From NCBI RefSeq assembly GCF_014841215.1, contig NZ_JACYTR010000032.1, forward strand, positions 1 to 48,676: a stretch of DNA of 48,676 nucleotides. Direction: 5' to 3'. Shown piece after piece: positions 9,801-21,800 of this stretch (the first letter of the stretch is position 1; each line of letters starts with the position of its first letter). The translations under genes and the position numbers were made by a program. The notes beneath the pieces were generated by a model. It saw only the letters and a program-made list of their open reading frames with translations, did no database searches and was not told where the DNA came from. The stretch is from Pseudomarimonas arenosa. Its GTDB lineage: Bacteria; Pseudomonadota; Gammaproteobacteria; Xanthomonadales; Xanthomonadaceae.

Positions 9801-12800
9801 CGTTTTGCGCATCGACGCGCAATGCTGCCACTCCGCCGGCCAGCAGCGTCTGCTGAGCAGACGCGAGCGGGGTATCGCCGATCAGCGACTCCACTGCGAA
9901 CTCCACCGACTCGCCAGCCCAAATCGTACCCTCGCCGACTTCAACCGGGCGGCCGTCTACCAGTAGCACGGGGCGCAGTTGCAGGAGGTAAAGCGGAACG
10001 TCATGCAGACTCACTGCGGCGTTGATCAAGGCCTGATCTTCAACCGCCGCGGCCTGGAACTGGATCGCAATCTCCTTGCGATTCAGCGCGCTGAGAGGAA
10101 GCTCGACCTGCAGCAGCGGCGCCCCGTCGCTGGACGCGCGGATGACGATCCGCAGGTGCTGACGGAACATATCATCAAGTTGCGCCGACTCGGCGAATAC
10201 TCGTTGCACGACATAGGGCGTGCCAGAGGGTGCGGCCTGCAGCGCCACCGCCGCGTTGTGGTGAATCGGGCGGTGCAAGTCGGGATCGGTGGGCGGTGTG
10301 AGTTGCAGGAAGTAGTCGATCAAACCCTGGCGCAACTCGGTCAGCGGCGCCTCGACGCCCGCGCCTTGCAAGTAATCGTGCACAAAGCCACTGGCATCGA
10401 TCTGCGCCTGCTGCAGCAACGACGGCTGGGCAACGAATTCAGCCGGCTTCAGCGCAGGCATCAGGGGCAGCCAGGTCAGTTCATCCTGGCTGGCGGCGTT
10501 GCCGCGATAGACACCCACCGGGATACGCGCCGCGAGCCAGGTGTGTTCGATGTCGTAGGCGCGTACTCTGCCACCCGCCACGACCGGTTCGTGCGCAAGG
10601 CCAGCGGCGGCCAGGCCTGCACCGACTTCGCTAGGCTCGACACCCAACTGCTGGGCCAGATCCGCCTGCGGCACGCGCACCACGCCATGCTCGTAGCGCA
10701 CCGCAACACCCGACGCTCGCAGCAAAGCGGCAAGCAGACTGGCCTGATCGACATCGTTACCGGCGCCAGTTTCCAGCGTGCCCTCAGCCGCCTTCTGCGC
10801 TCCGGCATACCATTGGGTGCGAATCTCGGTGCGAACAAAGTCGATGATGCGCAGGTAGTTGAATTCTAGTGAAGCGGCCTTGGCCAGTACCGCCTCGCTC
10901 AGGGGGGCATCGCCCGAGCCAAGATAATCCTCGGCGCGCGGTTCCGGATCGGTGGCGCCATTGGCGTAGACCGGTGCAATGATCGGCGAGCTGCGCGGTG
11001 CGGCAATCAGCGTCTGCGGTTGAAATACCGGCAGGCTTTGATTGCCAAAGACATTGGGACGATTCGTTACGGAGCGCTTCTTGCGCAGAGCACTTATCAC
11101 CGACGTTGACGAACCTTCGTCTGCAAGACGTCGCAATGTATCGTCCGCCTCGGCCAACCATTGTTGACGCGCCTGCGCCAAACGCGCACGCGCCGCCGCC
11201 GACGCGCCCCATTGATCCAGTGCTTTGGCGTCCTGATCGAATGCCAATTCAGCCAAAGCGCGTTGCGCTCGCAGGCCCTCCAGCGGCAGGACTGACTTGG
11301 TACCGGGCTGCCAGTGAGCGACAAAGCGATCAAGCTCCTCGGAGAAGCTCAATCGCGGATCGGTCGGTGGATGCCACTCATACGATGGCTGCTCCCCAGC
11401 GGATTTTCCGTCAGCCTGGGCTTTCGCCACATAGCCTGCGGTTTCCTCGCCTCGCAGCAGAGCTTCAAGCGCGGGACTGACCCCAGCCCTTAGCGGCGGA
11501 GAGTACGCACCCAGCAACAGCGCAATCGCCATCAATGGGGTCAGCAGCGCGAGGCCGCGACGGCGCGCACGCAGCGCCACACTGGCGGCAACCAGCCCTG
11601 CCAGCATGATCAGCCAAGCGAAGCTCGTGGCCGGAATTTCCGGTGGCCGCTCAGGTCGCATCACGCCCAGCAGAGCTTCAGGGCTGCGCCTGCCCTGTGC
11701 GGTTTCTGCACGCAGCACGAAGCGATTCTGGCCCGGGTAAAGATCAACGTTGCGGAACACGAATCCACCTGCGGCATCGGCATAAAGACTGGCCAGCTCG
11801 TCGCGCTGAATAACCCCCGACACCGGAATGCGGCTTTCGCGCCAAAGCGTGACTTCCGCGCTGGCGGCCGTTCGCCCTTGAATGGAAGTCCTATCGCTGT
11901 ACAGCATGCTGTTGTTCACGGGTCTATCAATCACCAAGCTGATATCGGCGGTCTCTACCTGCAGTTCGGCGGCATCGAGCTGCACCCAGCTACCGTCCGC
12001 TCTTTGCAGCATGAGTTGCAATGCCACCGCTCCGGCATTCCACTCGTGCGAATTCAATCGCACCAAGCGCTGATGGCTGGCGCCCGCAGCGAGGTCGAGC
12101 ACGGCCTCTTCGGCCAGCTCAACGGGACGTTGCGCGGGCTGTTGATTCAGGCGATAGCGAAGACCGGAGAGCGCAGCGCTACCGGTGTTCTCAAGATTGA
12201 TCTGCACGTCAACCGCATCGCCGGCGAAGACTCGCGAGGGTGCCTGCAACCAGCCCGCCAGCGGACTCGATGGATCGGCCACGCGACGCACCGATCGGAT
12301 GGCAACAGGCCCGATGTTGCCGGCGCGATCGGTTGCCTGCGCCGACAGCTCGGTGTCGCCGATGGCAAAAGGCCAGCGCGCCACCAGGAACTGGCCGTTG
12401 GCATCGGCCTGGATCTGCATCGATTTGAGCGCGCTGTGCAACTCGACGATGGCGTCCGGTTCGGTTGATCCACCGACGCTGCTGAGCGGGCGGGTAAGCT
12501 CGACGCCGGCGGCCGGCAATACCAACAGCACCGCTGGCGCCGACAGATCGATCTCGAAGTTAAGCGCGGTCTGTGCCGAGTTGCCGGCGGCGTCCGTGGC
12601 GATCACCTCAAGCAGATGTTCACCCTCGTCTTCCACCTGCGACTGCAGCTCTATGGGCTCACCGTTCAGCAGTGCGACGATCTGCAGCGGCGCGGTGTCG
12701 CTGGCCGAAATGGTCAGACTGCGGGGGCTGGCATACAGCCCATCGGCAACCACGCCCTGTACCGAGATCAGCGGCGCGGTGAGGTCAATCTGAACATTGC

Positions 12801-15800
12801 GTTCCGCAACAGATGACCCATTGCCAGCTCCGTCAAGCGCCCGTGCTTGCAGTCTAAGCGCGCCTTCGGGCAGGCCCGACAGGGTCGCGTTGAACTGCCG
12901 ACCATCGCCAGCATCAGTGGCCCTGACCCAGGCAGCGCTACCGGCACGGACTTCCACCTCGGCAACTCCACTGACGTCCTCATCGACAAGCAGCGTCAGG
13001 GTGACGGTGTCTCGATGGAAACTGGCTTCGACCGGAGCGCTGAACTGAACGACCGGGGCCACCGTGTCGACAATCTCAAACTGAGCCGATGCAATTTCAA
13101 GCGGCGCCGCACCTGAGCGATCCAGCAGGGCGACCCGATACTGGCCCAGCTGCCAAGGCTCACTGGGCAGCGCGCGCTGGCTTTCGCTGATCGATCCGCC
13201 ATCGAGGTCTTGCACGAAATCCTCGGCAAAGACTTCGTTGCCGGACTGCACCTGCTCGACCCGAAGTGCAAACGGATAGGCAATTCTTGCTGCTGGCGCC
13301 GCATTCTCAACTTGCAGGTGAAGCTGCGCCGCTTGGCCGGCGGGAATCTGTGCAGGCTGCGCCCAGATTCGCGCTGAGATGGTCGCATCAGGATCTGAGA
13401 TCCGCACCACCTGTCGCTCCACCCACTCACTTTGCAGGCCAACGCTGTCGGTGGCCTGCAAGCGCAGGACATTCTGCCCGGCACTCAGCGGAACCGCATC
13501 GAACTGAAACTCACCTTGCGCGTTGGCAGTGGTGAACAGCACGCTGCCCTGAGCCTGCAGTTCCACCCGCGCACCAGGCTCGGTCATCCCCACCACGCTT
13601 ACCGAATCAGCCTGAATCTCCTGCTGTTCGCGAGGGCTCACGACGACCAGACCAGGGGGCTGGGTATCGACGACGAAGCTTAGCTGCAAGCTACTACTGT
13701 TTCCGGCCAGGTCGAGCGCGGTCACGGTCAGCCGATGGCTGCCGTTTGTGCTGATCGTCGAACCGGTCTCGAACGGCTCTCCATCGAGCAACACCTCATG
13801 GCTGCTCAGATGAATATCGCTGACCTCCACTACCGGCGATACCGGCTGGGCATAGCGAGCCGCATCTTCGACACCTCGCACGCGAATCTGCGGTGGTTGA
13901 CTATCCACAGTGAAAGAACGGCTGACTGGCGTCGACGCGTTGCCGACGCTATCCACGGCCCAGACCCTCAGGCTGTGCACGCCGTCTGCCAAATCGCTTC
14001 GCTGCGCAGTGAAGTGTCCACCGGCAGCGAGCACAAGCTCGGTGCCCGATTCGGTACCCAGCGCATGTAACACGCTCGCCACCTGGCTGTCGGTGTCTTG
14101 CGCCGACGCCGCAATGACGACGGGCGGAGCCACGATGGCTGAGGCCAACGGGTTCAGAATGACCACGGCGGGCGGCTCACGATCGGCGATCTGCACGTTG
14201 GCAGAAGCAAGATTGCGCCATCCACCTTGTTCGGAGAGTTCAAGGTGCAAGCTGGCGCTACCGAGCAGCGACGACAGGCTGACGTCTTGCTCAATCCTTT
14301 GAGTCTGAGCACCTGCGGGTATGTTGGTGCTCCACTGGCTTGAGTAGGCCAGCTCCCCTGACGCAGCGAAGCCCTGAACACGCAGTTCTACCTGTCGGTC
14401 AACGCTGTCCGCGTTGCTGATCGTCGCGGTGTAGCCGATCGGCTGGTGACGGCCGATGGTAGTGACGCTGGTCTGCAAATGCCCCGATATCTGCGCGCCG
14501 CTTGTTCGAATCACCTGACGCAGCACCGGCGCGGAACGGTTTCCGGCAGCGTCCTCAGCCACTGCCGAGAGCAGGTTTGGCCCGAGTCGCAGAGGAATCT
14601 GTGGGTAACTCGCATTCCCTTCTGTATCGGCATCTGTGCTGAAGGTCTGACCATCGAGTGTGAGGCGGACGCGCGCGCCGGGTTCGGTGTGCATGGCCAC
14701 CGCCAGCTCAGCCTGCTCGACCTCGACATCGTCTGCCGGGCTCACGAAGCTCAGCGCCGGAGGCACGGTGTCAATGGTGAAGGCAACGACGCGGCGACTG
14801 CGATTACCAGCGCTGTCCTCAGCAATCAGCTCCAGCGTATGGCTACCTTCCTGATCGACGCGCACCGGCAGTGGCGCTGGCTCTCCGTCGAGCCAAGCTG
14901 CCAGACTCTGTAGATGAAGGTCACTGGCGCTCGCTGCTGCCAGAACAGGCCGGTTGTAGAGGGCGCCCGCTTCCACACCACTGAGGTCGATGACCGGCGG
15001 CGTGTTATCCACCACGAATGGCCTGGGCTCACTTAGCGCCTCGTTACCCCATTCATCGGACGCTCGTACCCGCAACGAGTGAGTGCCGTCGGCAAGCTGC
15101 GACAGGCTGCTACCCTGATCGCCTGAGAGCCCGACCGTTAGTTGACTCCATGCGCCTTCATTGACCTGATAGCGTGCACTTGTCACGCGTGAGTGGCGAT
15201 CGACCACGCGAGCCAATGCAGCCACCGGGGTGCGCTGCGCGGTGCTCACCATGGGCGCCAACACATTGATCATCGGCGGCTCGCGGTCAACAGCGAGCAG
15301 ATTGCGGCTGGCCAGCGGACGCCACGCGCCGGAGAGGGGATCCAGCGCCTCAAGCCGCGCTTGATAGGCGGCTGCACGTGGCGGGAGCTCAGCAAGATCG
15401 AGGGCCTCGGGTTCGAAGGACGCGCCCGCAGCGAGGTCCACCGCATAGCTGCGCTCAAGAACCAGGGTGACCGGCGAATCGCTAAAGATGCGCAGTCTGG
15501 CTTGTGCAGACTGTAAATGGCCCGTTTCGTTGCTGACGCGCGTCTGTAGCCGGCTTGCACGGCCCAAAATCCACTCCGAACCCGGATCAAGGGTAAGTTC
15601 CCCGCGCAATGTCTCGATCGCACCGGCCGGGTCGATCTCGAGATCCAAACGCTGCGACAGCTGCTGCTGGTCAGACTGGAACTCCAACCTGACCTGGTAC
15701 GCGCCAGTCGCGTTCGGTACCCAAGTGATCTGTCGTCTTGCCCGAGACCCAGGCGCCATGGCGCCCAGGCGCGCGCGCCAGATGGGCTGTGCATGGCCAG

Positions 15801-18800
15801 CCTCGGGCACGGCGCTCAATATCAGCTCAGCCCCGCTCAGCAGGGTGTTTCCGCGCAGATAGCGAAGATCAAGATCCAGGGGCACGGCGCTGCCCACTGA
15901 GTAACGCGCACTGTCCGCGCTGAGCCCAAGCTCGAGCACCGCGCCGGGAAGGATCTGTACCTCCACCCGGTCGACGTCCACCACGTGTCCGGCCAGGTCT
16001 AGCAACTCGGCCTGGACGCGATAGCCGCCGGCAAAAATCTCACGCGTGCTGAACTGCCAATCGCGTGAAACACGCTGACCAAACTGCATGCTTGTCAGCT
16101 CGTCGTTGGAGATGTTCAGTACGGTCTCATCTTCCTCGTCCAGCAATTTGAGCACCACCCGGCCGTCGAAACGGTCTCCAGGGTTGATCACGATCATTTG
16201 GCCCAATGCCGGCTGATCGGCAGCCACGGCGGTCTGCTGCAGACTCACCTGGATCGTCGGACGCGCCGACGAGCTGACCAGAAATTCTGCCTGCGCACGG
16301 TTGTTGTCCTCGCGTGGCTCCTGCAGACCCTGCAGCGGGTCGGCAAGCGCTTCAATGCGATAGGTTCCAACCTCATCGAGCCTGCCCAGGCGGAACACCA
16401 TGGCCTCGCTGCCGCCCGGCTCGATCCACGAGACGGCGTGTTCTGCGCTCAATGCCCGGCGCCGACCGGAAGGATCGATCAGCTCGGTTGCCAGCAGGGG
16501 TTCGAACTCAGCCGCCAGCCTACCTCGATTGTGGATGGTCACGAAGGCGGTATAGGTCTCGCCGGCGGTACCAGCGGCGGGTGCCACCCGCACATCGGCA
16601 TCTCTGATCTCAAGGTCAGCCAGTTGCGCTGTGCTATTCAGCCCGAACACAGAAACGGCGCTGGATGCCGCGCCTTCCTGTCCGGCGGAACCGACAGCGG
16701 AGGCCTGTAACAGATTGTTTCCCTGATGCGCCAGCACGTCACGCGCACAGAAGGTGCCGGCCGGCGCAATCACCACAGCGCTGCCATCATGCAGCTGCAG
16801 CAGAAGGTGGCCGGAGGGCTGCCAGGTCAGCGCAACTGGCGACGACGTCCCATCCGATTCCCAGATCAGCTCGCCTTCGCCCACGCCACTGACTGGCAGG
16901 AGCAGCAGTCCGTCGTCATCGCTGGTACTCAGCGCCAGCTGTTGCCGCGAGGGTGAAACAGACAACAGCTGACCGGCAATACCCTCAAGCGCAAGCTCCG
17001 AGGTGCTGCGGGTCAGCGGGTCAAAGCGCCACCCGCGGCGCCCGTCTGCGTCCTCAGTGAGGAAAAACAGGGTGCCATCGAGCGCCGATACCACGACCTC
17101 GCCCACGACCTCGTCGGAGACGTGAGCATCGACCAGCAAGGAGTCCGCATCCACCAGCACGACGCGTCCTGCGACCGAAAGCACAAAGCGACGACTGTCA
17201 GGCAACCACTGAACAGCACGATTCGGCAGCCAATCAGCTTCCATTGAGGGCAAGGAGCTGATTGCGCCGGTGACCGGATCGAGCCGTGCGAATTCGAGCG
17301 AGCCTGCACGGTAGCCCGCTACTAACCAGAAGGCAGCATCGGGCGCAATGGCAAGCTGCACCACCTCATCGAAACCGAAGTTTCCAAACGATTCCGGATC
17401 GCCGTCCGGCAGCTCAATGCGTTGCAGCTCTTCATTGCCCGAGCTCCAACCCCACAGCGCGTTTGCACCCGGATCAAAGCTCAATGCACGCCAATACCCC
17501 AACTCGCGCACCTCGCCTGCGGACTCGAGGTCATGCAGCAGGCTTTCTCCCTCCACCTCGGCGAGCAACCAGCGCCCAGACGGCGACAGCACGAGCTGTT
17601 CGGGCTGGCGGTCTGTGCGGCCGGTCAGCTGACGCGTGCTCAGTCGACGCAGTTCGGTGTTTTCCTGCAGGCGGACGCCCGTTTGCAGGGCCCGATTTCG
17701 TCGCAGTTGAATCAGGTCGGCGCCGGTCAAGGCAAGACCGCACACATCGAAATAGCTCGACCGCCAGGCAATTGGGTGGGCCGCGTTGGTCGGATAGTAA
17801 ATGGCCGGAGCGCCTGGGCCGCCCTGGCGGCTGGGTACACCGCTACGAACTGCACTGTATGGACTGAGAGTGCCACTCGAATCGACCGCCCTCACGCTGT
17901 AGTAGTAGCGAATCGAGTTGCTAAGTCCACGGTCGACCAACTGGAGTTCCGATGTTTCGGCCACCTGTTCGAACAAGCTGAGCGGCGATTCGGTGAGCGA
18001 GCGATAGACTCGGTAGGCAGCAGGTGCAGGGCCCGACATACCCCAACGAATGCGCAGCGCCTCGCCCTCGGGGAGCGCCTCTACCGCGGTGATCTGCGGC
18101 GCAGGCAAGCCGCTGGCCACCACCTCAAGCTGCACGATGTTGGATGGCGCGCTCTGGTTGCCCGCGTTATCCACCGCATGCACCCAGTAGCGGTAGCTAC
18201 CCTGGCTCAAGTTAAGGTCGATGTACTGGCGAGCGGCGATGACGGCTATCCGCGCATGATCGCGATAGAGGTGATACTCCGCCACATCGTTGGAAGCACT
18301 TTCGCTCCAAGAAAGTTCGGCACGGGTTCCTTCAACACTACCTTCCAGCTGCACCGCGAGCGGCGGCTCAAGATCACCCTGCGCTATTTCCCAGGCTGGG
18401 CTCAATGCGCCTTCGATGCCAAGCGCGCTCACTGCAGCCACCTGGTAACGATGCCGCCCGTCGCGCTGCACGTCACTCGACTGCAAGCCTGGCAGCAGCA
18501 GACGCTCAAACAGCTGGACCTCGGCAAGGGCAAACTGCCCGCCGGCGCTGGGCAGGCCGTGCAGTTGAAAAATCAGCCGATCGGTTGGATAAGCATGGTC
18601 GAAGTACAGCCGCTGACTCACTCCCGAGCTGTCGTCGAAGTTGCGCAGGGTGACCAACTCGCCGTCGGGACTACGCGCCCTGAGGCTGAATGACTGCGCC
18701 CGAGAAGCCGCGTCTCGCCACGTCAGTTGCACGCCGCCCAGCAGCCGCTGGGAATCCAACGTGAGTTCGAGCCTGGCATCGGTACGACGCGTGTTTCCAA

Positions 18801-21800
18801 TGGACCGGCCCGTCCACACGGTGTTGGCATCACCGTCGACGGCGTGCGCCGCGCCGACCGATGGCTCGCCCGTGGTGGAACTTGGAGTTAGCGCGCGATC
18901 GATCTCGGTCTGACCGTTGCGATACAGGCGATAGCCGGCAATATCGCTGCCGCTTACTTCGGACCACTGAAGCGACACGCTGTCCGTCTGCGACTCGCCT
19001 TGCAGACTCTCGGGTGCCGGCGGCACCCTGCCACGTCGCACACCGCGTTCCGTCACCCGGCTTCGATGACCATCATTGGCCTGCAGCACCGCCCTAAGCA
19101 TCGAGCGGCCGAGATCAACACCCATCGCGGGCAAGGTGAAATCACCGGACTGCTCCAACGGCCAGTAGGTGGTCGATACCCCACCCTGCTCATCTACCCG
19201 TTCCAGCGACAGGGTGCCGGCAGCCGGCGAGTAGCCTCGAAGGTCAACGGTGCTCGCCGACGTGGGCGTAAACGGTTGATCAACGGACAGGCTCCGAACG
19301 ATACCCACTGCTTCGTTGGAGGCGCCCGAGAAATTGCCCGCCTGATCGCGCGCGTACACTCGATAGCGGTACTCGCCATCGGCCAGGTCGCGATGGGTGA
19401 ATGCGGCAGAATCTGGCTGCTCCAGCGCGAGTTGTTGCCAGTCTCCTCCGGCGGATCGCCACTCGATCCGATAGCTGTCGAAGTCGCCTTCCAGGCTCGA
19501 CTGCCAGCTAACCTCAACGCGCCCGCCGTCGGCCACCGCCGTCAATCCGACCGGCGCAGCAGGAGCCACCAGATCAACGTAGCTGACGGTCACCAATGGC
19601 GGCTGCGGATCGACCAGTCCACCAAGATCGGTAGCCACGGCGGTCAATTCGTAGTCGCCATATTCAAGCGCGTCGACGTCGAACAGCGCGCTCCAGCGTT
19701 GCCCGCTGCGGATCGCCTGAAGGTCGACCCACTCGTTAGCGCCAACCGGCCGCATGCTAAGGGCAACTGAGGCGATATCAAGATCGGCACTGGTGGCAAT
19801 CAGCGCAATCGACTCACCGAGCCGCATTCCGGTTTGCGGCTGCAGGATCTCCATCGAAGGCGGCCCGTTGTCGAGCTCAACCTGCTGCGGCATGGAGGGC
19901 GCGCTGATATTGCCGGCCAAGTCGATCGCGTAGACGCGATAGTCCAGCACGCCATCGGGCGCCGAATCATCGCTGTAGCTATTGGCCGCTTGCGCTGCTG
20001 AACGCAGGTCGTCCGGCACGCTGCCGCGCACGGGAATCAACTGACCGCTGCGATACAGCAAATATCCCAGCAGGTCGGGCTCGCTATTGGCCTGCCATTG
20101 CAGCACCACGCCCTCGCCTTGCACTACCGCGGTGAACGCTTGTGGCGGCGCAGGCGGCAGGTTGTCGACCACGACCCCTGCGCGTGTCGCGGCACGATTC
20201 TCGCTGCGATCGGTGGCGCTCAGCTCCAACTCTACGCTGGATTCGTCAGCGTAGTCGCGCGTATTCCAGCGCAGCAATCGGCTATTGACGATCGACTGCT
20301 CACCGCGGGCCAGCAAAACGGACTCGCCAAATTGGGAGATTGCCTGCAGCAGGAACTCCGCCAGATCTTGATCACCCCGTGCGGTGCCAATCACCGGGTA
20401 CTCGGCACGCACACGCTCGCCGGCAGCAGGGCGCGTCAGCTGCACCTGCGGCGGCGTGCGATCCACCTGCACTTGCGCCACATTGCTATCGGGGCTGTAG
20501 TTTCCGGCTCGATCAAATGCGCGCACGGTGTAGCGATAGGTACCATCCAGCGCCACCTGATCGTCGAACTGCCCTTGAACACCTAGAACCGCCCGCTCGC
20601 CGGCATCAGTTCTAGACACCACGAAGCCGGCCAAATCTTCGGTCTCAGAACCGTGCCAGTTCAGCCGCACCGTTCGGCCTTCGCCCACCTGGGCCGAGAG
20701 CACCGGCGCTGGCGGCGGCACGGCATCGACCTGAACGGCCACCTCGGCGGTGGCGCTCTGCCCCGCCTTGTCGATAGCCAGCACGCGGACGCGGAAGCTG
20801 CCCTCCTGGCCAAGGTACAGAGACGGGAATGGCGCGTTGTCCAAAGCCTGTTCACCCACGCGAACAGTTGACCAGCGCGCTGGATTCACCTGTTCAGACA
20901 CCTGCAGCTCGTAGTGGTCGAGGTTTTGCTCTTGCACCGATCCAATCAGGCTGAGATTCGGCGTGACCCAGGCGCCATTCACAGGCTGTGAGATGGTGAC
21001 CCTCGGCAATACGGAATCAATCTTGATTGCTTGCCAGGCCACGCTCTCGTTGCGCGCCTGGTCTTTCACTCGCAGCCCGAGCAGGTAGTCACCACTTATA
21101 GTTCCACCGACAGACCAATCCAACAGCTGTCCGTGGTCGACGGGCTGTGAGGAAACACTGAGTTGCACTCCGGCCGATGCGGCAGGCGGCTCGGTTTCAG
21201 AGCCAGAGCTCGGCAGCAGGCGCAGCTCGAATTCGCTGAAGTTGCTGTCACTGGCCTGACCCTGCACGGCTAGGCGCTGTTGACCTGCTGCCGCCACCCA
21301 GCCGTTCGCGATCGGGGTGTCGACACGCGCGATGGGTTCGGTGCAATCGAGAGTAAATGGAACGCTGCGGCTGAGCAGGTTACCGGCCTGATCGCTGGCT
21401 TCGATATCCAGGAGGTAGTCGCCCTCATTGCCTCCCTGCAGCACGTTCAGCTGCAGCGCATTGAAGCCACGCCCCTGGTCCTGCCAGACTGGCCCGCCTC
21501 CGACACGCGTCAGCACGGCCTCCCAACCGAAGTCGTGGTTATCGTCCAATACGAAGTCGAGTGTTTCGCGACAGTTGATATAGCCGTTGTCAGGCATCAA
21601 GTCGCGAAGCTCGGGGGCCTGCAGGTCGATCTCTACCCGCGTTTCCGCGCTGGCCTGGTTGCTGGCGTCCTGCGCGTCGATGGCGGACACAACCAGGCGG
21701 TACTCGCCCTCGGCACGCCCACGCGCTGTCCATACCTGCTCGAAGCGCCCGGCACTGGTCTGACGGCTGTCGACAATCCGTTCGACTAGCCGGCCTTCGA

